Both the position numbers and the translations under genes were made by a program. A DNA stretch of 23,967 bases from JAGOUB01 sp964648045 (GTDB lineage Bacteria > Patescibacteriota > Gracilibacteria > Peribacterales > Peribacteraceae), in assembly GCA_964648045.1 (NCBI GenBank), contig CAZYNU010000020.1, forward strand, positions 1 through 23,967, read 5' to 3'. The notes under the pieces were generated by a model. The model made no database searches. It was not told the origin of the DNA and was given only the letters and a program-made list of their open reading frames with translations. Below are positions 1 to 7,543 of the stretch, piece by piece (within the stretch, counting starts at the first letter, position 1; each line of letters opens with the position of its first letter).

Positions 1-7
1 CATTCGA

Positions 8-1441
8 GTGTGCATGACCGCCTGCGGGATCCTTCCGCTTCTGTGGGTGGGTATCGTTTTTGCCTCGCCGCCGGGCTCTAAATACACGCCAGGCCAAACG
101 CTGAATCCGTCGTGTGCGCCAGGCGATACCAATTGCGCGGTGGAACCTCCGCTCACGGCCATTGGCACCGGCGGAATCACGACAACAGAGATACTGAACG
201 GCACCATTGCAAACGTCGATATTTCATCCAGCGCGGCGATCGATTTCTCAAAGTTGAACATCAGTAAAAGCAATATCACGGGGTTGGGCATCCCCGGAGA
301 AGACACCGATACGACGTATTCGGCAGGCTTGGGCCTCAACCTCACAGGCACCACCTTCAGCCTCTCTCAACAGGGAGCCTCAAGCGGTCAGGCTTTGGTG
401 TGGAACGGCACATCCTGGGTACCAGGCAGTGTGCTGCAAAGCATCGCCGACGGCTCTATCACCTCGGCCAAAATCGCCAATGGCGCCATTGTCAACGACG
501 ACGTCAACAACAGCGCGGCCATCGCCTTCTCAAAGTTGAACATCGGCAGTTCGGACATTTTGGGCATCGGCGCCTACGCCGCAGGAACAGGACTGGCGCT
601 CAGTAGCGGCACGTTCTCCATCGGCCCCTCGGTGGTCACGAGCAATTACGGGGGCGCTGTGCAACTGGCCGGCGCCATCAGTCCGCATAAGATTACGGCT
701 TCTGTAGAAGACAGTAGCATTCCCAATACCCTCGCCAATACTTCGGCCGCTATGAACGCTGGCGTACTCAAGCTGTCGCTGCCCACGATCACCTCCCCGG
801 GAAGCACCAATCATTATATCGATTTCCACGACGCCATAGGGTCCATCGGCAGCATTCGCGGCACTGGCGCAGGCGGCGTTACCTTGGCCGGATTAATTGG
901 GAACGAGGCGGCTTTCGGCACCACGCCGGGGCTGCAATTCATCTCCGCGGGTGCGGACTACGCCGAGTATCTTCCCCGTGCCGCTGGCACGGAAGACATT
1001 GAGCCTGCCGAGGTTGTAGGCGTCTCCGAAGGGTCAATCTCCCTGGTCACCGTTGATGCCGACCGAGCGATGGTCGTCAGCACGTCGCCGATCATCTTGG
1101 GCAATGCCCCGCGGGGCGACGCGAACGAGTACGAGACCGTTGCGTTCGTCGGCCAAGTACCGGTGCGCGTGATGGGACCGGTGGTTTCCGGCCAATACAT
1201 CGTGCCGTCCGGGCGCAATGACGGCATGGGCATAGCCAAAGACCAGAACGCCCTCACGCCCGACGACCTTGTGGTGGGCCAGGCCTGGCAAAACGACCCC
1301 ACATTGGGTGCCACCGTCGTGAATGTAGCCCTGGTTCCGGGGCCGGTCATCACCGATCTGCCGGAAGTGCGGCGCCTGCGTGACGAACTTCACCAACTCA
1401 AGCAAGACATCGAAGCTCTTCAGCGCGCAGCCCATGAATAA
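8..1441 (+). CDS. Fibre-like exported surface protein with C-terminal coiled coil (5' end may be cut)
   Basis: Probably a trimeric-fibre-like surface protein. The first ~22 residues are a hydrophobic export signal. The mature start has the YTPG...SCAPGDTNC motif I associate with CPR secreted proteins. Residues 55-120 and 149-206 are two copies of a fibre repeat sharing the core AAIxFSKLNI. Residues ~316-440 begin ADYAEYLPR and resemble the DYAEYF-type domain of peptidase G2/intramolecular-chaperone regions of fibre proteins, which can self-cleave. The last ~25 residues (RRLRDELHQLKQDIEALQRA) form a heptad coiled coil. The GTG at 8 and the ATG at 14 are both possible starts, but the frame stays open to the window edge and the signal lacks a basic N-terminus, so the true start may lie upstream. 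Its stop overlaps the next start (ATGAATAA), implying translational coupling. The fold assignment is by motif only. Confidence 0.75.
   Translation: MCMTACGILPLLWVGIVFASPPGSKYTPGQTLNPSCAPGDTNCAVEPPLTAIGTGGITTTEILNGTIANVDISSSAAIDFSKLNISKSNITGLGIPGEDTDTTYSAGLGLNLTGTTFSLSQQGASSGQALVWNGTSWVPGSVLQSIADGSITSAKIANGAIVNDDVNNSAAIAFSKLNIGSSDILGIGAYAAGTGLALSSGTFSIGPSVVTSNYGGAVQLAGAISPHKITASVEDSSIPNTLANTSAAMNAGVLKLSLPTITSPGSTNHYIDFHDAIGSIGSIRGTGAGGVTLAGLIGNEAAFGTTPGLQFISAGADYAEYLPRAAGTEDIEPAEVVGVSEGSISLVTVDADRAMVVSTSPIILGNAPRGDANEYETVAFVGQVPVRVMGPVVSGQYIVPSGRNDGMGIAKDQNALTPDDLVVGQAWQNDPTLGATVVNVALVPGPVITDLPEVRRLRDELHQLKQDIEALQRAAHE
170..625 (+). repeat. Two-copy fibre repeat inside the first gene
   Basis: Copy 1 (about 170-367) and copy 2 (about 452-625) encode the pattern G(T/S)I...(A/D)DIxxSAAIxFSKLNI...GTGLxLxxGTFS. 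The DNA of the cores is nearly identical (TTCTCAAAGTTGAACATC at about 245 and 529). This fits internal duplication of a beta-rich fibre module. Confidence 0.7.
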
Positions 1442-2165
1442 ATTCGCCCTGCCGGCTTTTTTCTTCCTCTTTGTGGCGGGCACGGCGATGGCAGCCGGAA
1501 TGAGCAACACGCATCGATATGCCTGGAGCGAGAATGCCGGTTGGATCAATTTTAATCCTTCAGGGGGTGGCGTATCCGTGACGGATGACGGCCTGACGGG
1601 CTATGCCTGGAATGAGAATTACGGCTGGATCAACCTAGACCCCGACGGCAGCGGTGTGGTCAACAATGGCAGCGGCACCCTCTCGGGCAGCGCTTGGGGC
1701 GAACATACCGGCTGGATCGACTTCGACGGAGTGACCATCGACGCCGACGGCTTCTTCCGCGGCTATGCATCCGGCAGCCTGCTTGGACGCATCAGCTTTC
1801 ACTGTGACAACGACGACAGCTGCGGATCGTCGGATTTTAAAGTGCAAACCGACTGGCGAGTAGGCGGCGCGCCTGCGTCGAGTAGCAGCTCCTCTTCGTC
1901 ATCGAGCGCGTCATCACAAACCGGAACGTCGAATGGAGGCGGAAGTGGTGGAGGTGGAGGTGGAGGTGGACGCAGAGGCAGCCCCGGCCGGCCAGCTGCT
2001 CCCGCCGCGCCATCAAGCAGTAGCAACGGAACTAGTACACCGTCCTCTTTCATGACGCGCGTCTGCGAGCGCGTCGCAAAAAGATTCCAGGTCGACCCGA
2101 CGTTACTTGAGCGCGTCAATGTGCGACTCCTCAAACGATTTGGATTCTCGTGCGATGGCGCCTGA
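1434..2165 (+). CDS. Exported GWINF-repeat protein with polySer/polyGly linker and C-terminal Cys-to-Cys module
   Basis: A 243-residue secreted protein. I chose the ATG at 1434 because it gives a clean signal peptide (MNKFALPAFFFLFVAGTAMA, cut near residue 20) and the classic 8-bp stop/start overlap with the upstream gene. Residues 29-122 hold four tandem units of 25-29 residues around YAWxENxGWINF, the last one degenerate; this repeat recurs in CPR surface proteins but its function is unknown to me. Then come a polySer run (~149-161), a polyGly run (~168-179) and a Pro/Ala/Ser stretch. The C-terminus (C211 to C240) is a basic helical-looking segment bracketed by two cysteines: CxRVAKRF, then LLERxNxRL, then KRFGFSC. 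The next gene ends the same way. A role as cell-surface adhesin or sheath component is inferred. Confidence 0.8.
   Translation: MNKFALPAFFFLFVAGTAMAAGMSNTHRYAWSENAGWINFNPSGGGVSVTDDGLTGYAWNENYGWINLDPDGSGVVNNGSGTLSGSAWGEHTGWIDFDGVTIDADGFFRGYASGSLLGRISFHCDNDDSCGSSDFKVQTDWRVGGAPASSSSSSSSSSASSQTGTSNGGGSGGGGGGGGRRGSPGRPAAPAAPSSSSNGTSTPSSFMTRVCERVAKRFQVDPTLLERVNVRLLKRFGFSCDGA
1518..1800 (+). repeat. Tandem GWINF coding repeats
   Basis: Four ~28-codon units begin at residues 29, 57, 86 and 111 of the overlying protein. Their shared core is Y/S-A-W-x-E-x-x-G-W-I-N/D-F/L. The fourth (YASGSLLGRISF) has lost the tryptophans. Confidence 0.75.
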
Positions 2166-2258
2166 GCAACGACGGACACTGGCTGTAATAAGACAGAAAA
2201 ACAGAATTCCGTGGACGCCAATGCGAACGTCCCACAATGACAGCTATCGTTTGCAGGC

Positions 2259-4532
2259 ATGAATCGTCGCATTGTATACCTATTGGGACTACTTTCGACC
2301 GGAGCGCTCTTGTCGAACACAACAGTACTGGCCGCTACGGCAGTTGACGACTGCTCACAACTGCAAGGTATCAACTTGGCACTAGGAGATGACTATGAAC
2401 TGTCCGCGGATATTAACTGCAACGGCTTCACCTTTGAGCCGATTGGCACGTACGGCAATGGCTTTAGTGGAACGTTCGACGGCAATGGGCACACCATCAG
2501 CAACGTTTCGATGAGCGGACATTCACCCGGCGGTCTCTTCGGATTGATCGACGGAGGGACCGTCGAGAACCTGCATCTGGCCAACTTCTCCATCTCTGGC
2601 TTTATGGAAGTAGGCGCACTGGCCGGCGTCGCGTACGACGCCACGATCCGGAACGTGAGCGCAGACAACTTCACAATCTTAGGTGACATGAGTGCCGGAG
2701 GACTATTTGGAGAAACAAACAACACCACCTTAGAACGGTCATATACGACAAACGGATTTGTGGAAATCGATATCCGTTACGGCGGCGGCATCGTCGGCCG
2801 ATGGACAGGCGGCAATATGAGCGACGTCTACAGCCGCGATTCATCAATCACGACGCCCGTTTTTGGAGAAATGTTGGGAGGCATCGCCGGTTACACCTCG
2901 GCTGGCTCGAGCATGATTCTGGCCAATCTTTACTCGAATAACACCGTCAACGCCGACTTCTCGGGCGGCGGCCTGATCGGCTCGATGGGCAGCGGGCCTA
3001 CCACCTGCCTAGTACGAGACTCGTTCTTTGCCGGCAGCGTCGCCGGCAGCGCCGAAATTGGGCAGATCGTCGGCTACCTCTCCGGGGCCTGCGCCGTCGA
3101 AAACGTCGTCTCACTCAGCACGCCGTGCATCGGAGCAGATGCGAGTAGCGGAGGTACTGACTGCAGCCAGGCAGGCGACGAATCGGATTTTTACAGCCGG
3201 TTGAATGCGCCGCTTTCCAGTTGGGATTTTGGAGCGGTCTGGCTGGAAACGGCCGGCTTTCCTCTTCTTTTTTGGACGGACGTATCATTCCCGGGCACCC
3301 CCACCAATGCGCTCGCCGTTTCATCAGATACGAGCGTTGCGCTGAGTTGGACGAATCCCGATAACGCTGCCTTCGCGTCGATCACCATCCGTCGCAGCAC
3401 GTCCGACTATCCGTCCAGCCCAACAGAAGGCGTGGCGGTGGCAACGGGGCTGACCGGAACGTCGTTCAACGACACCAACCTCACCCCGGGCGTGCGCTAC
3501 TACTATTCCATCTTCGCCAGAAACGCAGATGGCGATTACGGCGCGCCTGCGACCACGATGGAGATCGTAGGCAGGAACGCGTGTTTACTGGAGGCTTATT
3601 GGAAGTTCGACGCAAACCCAAGCACGCCGGCCGACGCCACGGGCAACGGATACAACGCCACGGGCACCAACGTGACACTCTCGGAAGATGTCCCGACGAC
3701 AGGCTTTTTGAATCCATACAGTTTCGCCTTCAATGGCACAGATTCTCGAGTGGATGCGAACCGGCCGGTGGCAGACGATTTCACCATCTGTGCCTGGATC
3801 AAAACAACCGCCCAGGGAGCCGGCACGGGAACGCAACATTACCTTAGTCGGGCGATCGCACATGCCGAAACGGGCGGTGCGGCGAACGACTTCGGCCTTG
3901 GCATGGACGCCAACGAGCGCCTCACATTCGGAAATGGCAACGGTTCCTCCGACTTTGGCGTGCATGGCGCCACGGCCATCAACACCGGTGAATGGACGCA
4001 CGTCTGCGCCACCAGACAGAAAGATACCGGCGCCATCAAACTGTATGTGGACGGCGCCCAAGACGGCTCCGGCACGGGCTCGCTCACCTCGCTCACCTCC
4101 AACGCCGTGCTGACCATTGGCTACGGCACCGACGGTGCGCAACGTTGGGACGGACTCATCGACGATGTGCGCGTGTACAATTACGAGCTCTACCCCGATG
4201 AAATTGCCGAGATTGCCGACGGCATCGACGCCTGCTTCGGCGCAGCCACGCCACGTGCAAGCAGCTCTAGCAGCGAGGAACGGCAACAAGGCTCTGGCGG
4301 AACGCGGGGCAAGGATGGAAATAAGAAAATCGTGGAGATGCTCATGTCGCGATCGTCGGCCTCGGCTTCGTCCAGCTCCCGCTCCTCTGCCACGCACGCC
4401 GCCGCCATGAATTCACCCTTACAGGAGCGCACGTGCAGCCGCGTCGCCAAACGATTTAGCACCGATCAATCAGCACTGGAGCGTCTCAACGCACGCTTGC
4501 AGAAACGGTTTGGGTTTTCGTGTGCTGGCTGA
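2259..4532 (+). CDS. Large exported adhesin-like protein: GLUG repeats, FN3, LamG, Cys-to-Cys C-terminus
   Basis: 757 residues. Residues 1-26 are a signal peptide ending VLAA. Residues ~60-300 carry repeated GGLFG...GxVxN(L/V) units typical of GLUG-type beta-helical repeats. Residues ~346-437 are a fibronectin type III domain (ALSWTNP...GVRYYYSIFA). Residues ~442-650 are a LamG/concanavalin-like domain (YWKFD, DFTICAWIKT, GEWTHVCATR, LYVDG, DDVRVYNYEL), a fold that usually binds glycans or protein. Residues 667-713 are a Ser-rich linker, and residues 726-755 are the Cys-to-Cys module also found in the upstream protein. The start has no Shine-Dalgarno sequence. An extracellular, surface-attached adhesin is the most natural reading; its ligand is unknown. 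Confidence 0.85.
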   Translation: MNRRIVYLLGLLSTGALLSNTTVLAATAVDDCSQLQGINLALGDDYELSADINCNGFTFEPIGTYGNGFSGTFDGNGHTISNVSMSGHSPGGLFGLIDGGTVENLHLANFSISGFMEVGALAGVAYDATIRNVSADNFTILGDMSAGGLFGETNNTTLERSYTTNGFVEIDIRYGGGIVGRWTGGNMSDVYSRDSSITTPVFGEMLGGIAGYTSAGSSMILANLYSNNTVNADFSGGGLIGSMGSGPTTCLVRDSFFAGSVAGSAEIGQIVGYLSGACAVENVVSLSTPCIGADASSGGTDCSQAGDESDFYSRLNAPLSSWDFGAVWLETAGFPLLFWTDVSFPGTPTNALAVSSDTSVALSWTNPDNAAFASITIRRSTSDYPSSPTEGVAVATGLTGTSFNDTNLTPGVRYYYSIFARNADGDYGAPATTMEIVGRNACLLEAYWKFDANPSTPADATGNGYNATGTNVTLSEDVPTTGFLNPYSFAFNGTDSRVDANRPVADDFTICAWIKTTAQGAGTGTQHYLSRAIAHAETGGAANDFGLGMDANERLTFGNGNGSSDFGVHGATAINTGEWTHVCATRQKDTGAIKLYVDGAQDGSGTGSLTSLTSNAVLTIGYGTDGAQRWDGLIDDVRVYNYELYPDEIAEIADGIDACFGAATPRASSSSSEERQQGSGGTRGKDGNKKIVEMLMSRSSASASSSSRSSATHAAAMNSPLQERTCSRVAKRFSTDQSALERLNARLQKRFGFSCAG

Positions 4533-4540
4533 TGAACACA

Positions 4541-4756
4541 TCAATCAATGACCTTCGACCGATATTCCAAGATATCACCCGGCTGGCAATTAAGGGCCAG
4601 ACAGATAGACTCCAACGTCTTTAGGCGAATAGCCTTCGCCTTGCCATTTTTGAGGATGGAGATATTGGCCATGGTGATGCCGACTCGTTCTGCCAGTTCG
4701 GTAACGCTCATTTTGCGCCTGGCCAGCATAACGTCGAGATGAATGATGATAGGCAT
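4541..4756 (-). CDS. Small XRE-family (Cro/C1-type) DNA-binding regulator
   Basis: 71 residues, almost all one helix-turn-helix domain: LARRKMSVTELAERVGIT is helices 1-2, ANISILKNGKAKAIRLKTL the recognition region, and LNCQPGDILEY the C-terminal helix. This is the YozG-like minimal XRE type normally paired with DUF2975 membrane proteins. I chose the ATG at 4756 over the longer frame because it gives exactly that domain and sits 10 bp after the stop of the DUF2975 gene, in an operon. It probably represses its own operon through the inverted repeat at 5306-5343 (inference). Its stop lies 8 bp from the stop of the convergent adhesin gene, with no terminator visible between them. Confidence 0.88.
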   Translation of the reverse strand: MPIIIHLDVMLARRKMSVTELAERVGITMANISILKNGKAKAIRLKTLESICLALNCQPGDILEYRSKVID

Positions 4757-4766
4757 GTGATGGGAA

Positions 4767-5264
4767 TTACACGGTAAGGTCGTTCTCGGCTTGTATTTCG
4801 ATAGCGCTCTGCAAAAGCTTCTGGAGCACAGCAGCAAACACCGCAACGGTAATAGGGGCACAGGCGACGACCGCGCCCATAATAATCATGCCCGGCGCAT
4901 CTTCGACCTGGGCAATTGGATAGAGCAGCGGTATGCCGGCGACATACAACATGGAGATCATCGCCGCACACCATTTGATAATCGTCAGCGCCCGCACGGA
5001 AGAGTTCGAGAAAGCAGCGTTGCGATCAATGGCACTCAGAATCTGCAGCGTTTGCCACAAACCGATAAAAAATGGGACGGTAGTGGTGTACATGCCAATT
5101 GCAATCAAGAGCACAGCCCGATCTGCAAGTGGGAATTCGCCCGTTCCTCCATTCCATGCTTGCGGCAGTACAAAAACACAAAAGATCAACACGATCACTC
5201 CGAGGAGGAGGACAATGCCCCGAAGGAAGAGAGTCGGCACGCGCTTGATGACAGCGAGGTTCAT
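4767..5264 (-). CDS. DUF2975 family four-helix membrane protein
   Basis: 165 residues with four hydrophobic segments (roughly 12-34, 48-70, 90-112 and 120-145 in this reading). The architecture and length match DUF2975 proteins, which are nearly always encoded next to a small XRE regulator, as here. Their biochemical role is not established. The ATG at 5264 starts the conserved MNLAVIKRVPTLFLRG stretch and is preferred to the longer frame from 5303. The leader just upstream is TGCTTCTCCC, pyrimidine-rich with no Shine-Dalgarno sequence. By analogy the membrane protein may control the activity of the partner regulator; that is inference. Confidence 0.82.
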   Translation of the reverse strand: MNLAVIKRVPTLFLRGIVLLLGVIVLIFCVFVLPQAWNGGTGEFPLADRAVLLIAIGMYTTTVPFFIGLWQTLQILSAIDRNAAFSNSSVRALTIIKWCAAMISMLYVAGIPLLYPIAQVEDAPGMIIMGAVVACAPITVAVFAAVLQKLLQSAIEIQAENDLTV

Positions 5265-5305
5265 GGGAGAAGCAGTAAGCGGATCTGCGCCACGATAGCA
5301 CAAAT

Positions 5306-5343
5306 ATATTGAATAACAATGTATATTTATTGTTATTCAATAT
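5306..5343 (-). promoter_or_regulatory. Perfect 15-bp inverted repeat, probable operator of the DUF2975-XRE operon
   Basis: ATATTGAATAACAAT (5306-5320), an 8-bp spacer (GTATATTT), then the exact reverse complement (5329-5343). The centre is about 60 bp upstream of the DUF2975 start, in AT-rich promoter-like DNA. The stem is AT-only and has no clean T-run after it, so it is a poor terminator for the SLH gene that ends at 5374. Dyad symmetry suits a dimeric XRE repressor. Confidence 0.65.
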
Positions 5344-5373
5344 TTATCAACGGCAACCAAGAGCTTTCTCTGC

Positions 5374-6549
5374 TCAGCGGAACAGCACGTTCTCCAAATA
5401 GCGGCGCATGATCTGCGCGGCTTCGGCGCGGTTTACGCCGTTATTGGGAAGGAAGCGGTTCTCGTCGTTGCCCATCAGTAAGCCCGTGAACTCAGAGTAG
5501 AGGCTCGCCCAATAGAACTCGTCCTTCGCGGAGACATCGGCGTGCAGCTGGGCCTTGAAGTTCTTCGTCATGTCGCGGATGCCGCCCGGATCGTCCTCTG
5601 GACTCAGGTCGTAAAGGAGCATGGCGACATCCTTGCGCATAATTGGCGCGTCAAGGTCCGTGGCCCACTGCAGGTTCCAGGCGTTACGTAAGAAGAGGCA
5701 GAAGGCGCCGTAGGCGAAGTGGTCCTTGGCCGGGCCCCCGGTGTGGGTGGGACAGGCCTTCTCGTCCTTGCCGTTGCGCACGGCGAAAGCGCGCTGCACG
5801 AGGACGGCGAACTGCCCCTTGGTGACGGCGTCTGCGGGAGCAAATCGGCCATCGTCGTAGCCCTTCACCACGCCCACTCGGGCCATGCCGATGATTGATT
5901 GCTTGGCCCATGAGGGCAACTCATCAGTGAAGGCCGGAATCGGCTGGAGAGGCACGCTGACATTCGCCGTGTCGTAGACGAGACTGCCGGTCTTATCTTG
6001 ATATGTGGCGGTAACCGTCGTCTTGCCGAGATCCTCTGGCATCCATTGGCAGGCGCCTAAGCCGGAGCAGGCCGACAACTTCACAGTACGGGTGGGGTAC
6101 GCCACCGTCCATTCCGCAGGCAGAGTGCCGAAGGTGCCATCGCTCCAATGAACCCGCATCTCCATGGTTCTCGTCTGCCAAGGGTACGTCTTCTCCTGGC
6201 CAGAGTCGGTCCGAGTGAGGTACGTGAGGTTCATCGACTTGGATGAAGAAGAGGCAATGCGCGAGGACGAGGACGAAGCCACGGCCGATCTCGAGGAGGA
6301 ACGTACGGCCGCAGATGAATGGCGTTGCTCCGCCCGATTCGTCTTAGACCTCGAAGACGACTGCGATGCCGGGCGAGAGGAGGAAACACGAGGCTCAGGC
6401 AGCGTGCCGTAGATGGGCATAGCTTGACCTTCAAGCGGCAACACGCGCGCGCCTTCCAGGCTATACAACCCCATGGTCGCCAGCGCGGCGATGCCCACAG
6501 AGAAGAGAACGGAACGAGTGTGGGAACGTGCGGCGGGGCGACACTTCAT
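5374..6549 (-). CDS. Membrane-anchored or exported SLH-domain protein with polySer linker
   Basis: 391 residues. One hydrophobic segment near the N-terminus (~13-30) is an uncleaved anchor or signal. Residues ~55-105 are a Ser/Arg-rich linker (runs such as ASSSSSRIASSSS). Residues ~108-200 look like an Ig-like beta domain with a Cys pair (C161, C167). Residues ~206-255 are a good SLH motif (WAKQSIIGMARVGVVKGYDD, then FAPADAVTKGQF), ~275-315 a degenerate SLH, and ~336-387 a third SLH (GLLMGNDENRFLPNNGVNRA). SLH domains usually bind secondary cell-wall polymers, so this is probably a cell-envelope protein. A predicted promoter lies at 6580-6608 and the leader is pyrimidine-rich. Confidence 0.85.
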   Translation of the reverse strand: MKCRPAARSHTRSVLFSVGIAALATMGLYSLEGARVLPLEGQAMPIYGTLPEPRVSSSRPASQSSSRSKTNRAEQRHSSAAVRSSSRSAVASSSSSRIASSSSKSMNLTYLTRTDSGQEKTYPWQTRTMEMRVHWSDGTFGTLPAEWTVAYPTRTVKLSACSGLGACQWMPEDLGKTTVTATYQDKTGSLVYDTANVSVPLQPIPAFTDELPSWAKQSIIGMARVGVVKGYDDGRFAPADAVTKGQFAVLVQRAFAVRNGKDEKACPTHTGGPAKDHFAYGAFCLFLRNAWNLQWATDLDAPIMRKDVAMLLYDLSPEDDPGGIRDMTKNFKAQLHADVSAKDEFYWASLYSEFTGLLMGNDENRFLPNNGVNRAEAAQIMRRYLENVLFR

Positions 6550-6579
6550 ACGTAAGGAGGAGGGTGGAGATATTTCATA

Positions 6580-6608
6580 ATTATACTATAATTTACTATT
6601 TAAAGCAA
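6580..6608 (-). promoter_or_regulatory. Sigma70-type promoter for the SLH gene
   Basis: On the minus strand, TTGCTT (6608-6603), a 17-bp spacer, then a perfect TATAAT (6585-6580). The predicted transcript starts near 6573, leaving a ~23-nt leader (CTCCACCCTCCTCCTTACGT before the ATG) with no Shine-Dalgarno sequence on the coding strand. Confidence 0.65.
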
Positions 6609-6662
6609 TAATGACGATAGTAGCTGCCATAGTGATAGTGAAATAAGAGGGCTGCTTAGTCA

Positions 6663-6690
6663 TTGCCATATATAGGGTAGGGGGTATAGT
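6663..6690 (+). promoter_or_regulatory. Promoter with a G-tract operator in its spacer, for the CsoR-like operon
   Basis: TTGCCA (6663-6668), a 16-bp spacer, and TATAGT (6685-6690). The spacer reads TATATAGGGTAGGGGG. TATAGGG-TA-GGGGGTATA resembles the G/C-tract operators of the CsoR/RcnR family (TACCCC...GGGGTA type). A repressor bound here would block RNA polymerase, so autoregulation by the downstream gene is likely. Confidence 0.6.
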
Positions 6691-6713
6691 ATGTACACAT
6701 CTTCCCCGTACGC

Positions 6714-6968
6714 ATGGCTGACAACTGCGCCGACATTCTCAAGCACCTCAATCGCATTCAGGGTCAAATTGACGCTTTAAAAGGCTATATCTCTGAGCAG
6801 CACCCCTGCGAAGACGTCGCTCACCTGCTGAAATCCATCACGACCTCCTTTGCGTCCGCGCGGACGGAGATTGTGGAACAGATGCTGCTGAAAAACGCAG
6901 GCGTGCGCGCTCTACCCTCCCGCGACCGCGCAGAGATGCGCACCATCCTCTCCGTCTTGAAGAAATAA
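6714..6968 (+). CDS. CsoR/FrmR-family (DUF156) repressor with an unusual sensing site
   Basis: 84 residues, all-helical DUF156 fold: LKHLNRIQGQIDALKGYI is the signature first helix, and CEDVAHLLKSI carries the conserved Cys32. In copper-sensing CsoR the other ligands are His 25 and Cys 29 residues further on; here those positions are Met57 and Asn61, so the canonical Cu(I) site is absent. The only other cysteine is Cys5 near the N-terminus, which in this fold could approach Cys32 of another subunit. A thiol, persulfide or electrophile sensor (as in CstR or FrmR) therefore seems likelier than a copper sensor; this is inference. The next gene begins 9 bp after the stop. No Shine-Dalgarno sequence. 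Confidence 0.85.
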   Translation: MADNCADILKHLNRIQGQIDALKGYISEQHPCEDVAHLLKSITTSFASARTEIVEQMLLKNAGVRALPSRDRAEMRTILSVLKK

Positions 6969-6977
6969 CCCCCGACT

Positions 6978-7520
6978 ATGACGTACGGCACCATCATCCC
7001 CGGCCTCACCATCGACGGACACCCCGCCCCCTATGGAGTGGTAAATGAACGCGCGGTGCGAGCGACGGCCGGCATCATGTTCCTCATCGGCGTCGTGACC
7101 TTCTTCGCCATTCGCTCCACCGGCAACTACACGCCACTCATGATCGTCGTGCCGCTCTTCTGGCTCGATTTCCTCCTGAAGACCGTTTTTGGTCCGCATT
7201 ACAGCATCTTCGGCGTCGCCGGACGATGGGCAACAAGAAAACAACGCCCAGAGTGGGTCGGCGCCGCCCAAAAGCGCTTCGCCTGGAGTATCGGACTCGC
7301 TCTATCGAGTGTCATGCTGGTGGTGAGTGTATTTTTGCACGTCCGCGGCTGGCTCCCCTTCGCCATCTGCCTCACGTGCCTGACGTTTATGTGGATGGAA
7401 TCGGCACTTGGCATCTGCGCCGGGTGCACCATCTACCGCTGGTTACAGCGCCTGGGCGTCATCCGCGTGCCCGAGCATCAACCTGCTTGCCCTGGTGGAG
7501 CATGCCGCCGACCAACCTGA
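6978..7520 (+). CDS. DUF4395-family membrane protein
   Basis: 180 residues. The N-terminal NERAVRATAG motif, four hydrophobic segments (~30-48, 52-68, 103-121, 126-150) and a late ESALGICAGCTIY motif match DUF4395. Members are often encoded near thioredoxin, rhodanese or sulfur-metabolism genes, but the function is unproven. Cysteine pairs are notable: CLTC (131-134), CAGC (147-150) and a terminal CPGGAC (171-176), suggesting thiol redox or metal handling. It lies 9 bp downstream of the CsoR-like repressor and should be under its control. It converges with the gene at 7544 with 23 bp between stops. Confidence 0.8.
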   Translation: MTYGTIIPGLTIDGHPAPYGVVNERAVRATAGIMFLIGVVTFFAIRSTGNYTPLMIVVPLFWLDFLLKTVFGPHYSIFGVAGRWATRKQRPEWVGAAQKRFAWSIGLALSSVMLVVSVFLHVRGWLPFAICLTCLTFMWMESALGICAGCTIYRWLQRLGVIRVPEHQPACPGGACRRPT

Positions 7521-7543
7521 AACGAGCCCCAGCATGCAGAATT

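Noticed and set aside
8..1441. Phage tail-fibre gene, hence a prophage edge
   Set aside because: The fibre-like repeats and DYAEY region also occur in CPR surface proteins. A signal peptide is present and no phage structural, lysis or integrase gene follows in the window.
3585..4397. 270-codon minus-strand frame inside the LamG gene
   Set aside because: It is a shadow of a well-supported multidomain gene. The composition (Gly/Arg/Val) is typical of reverse-complement frames in GC-rich DNA.
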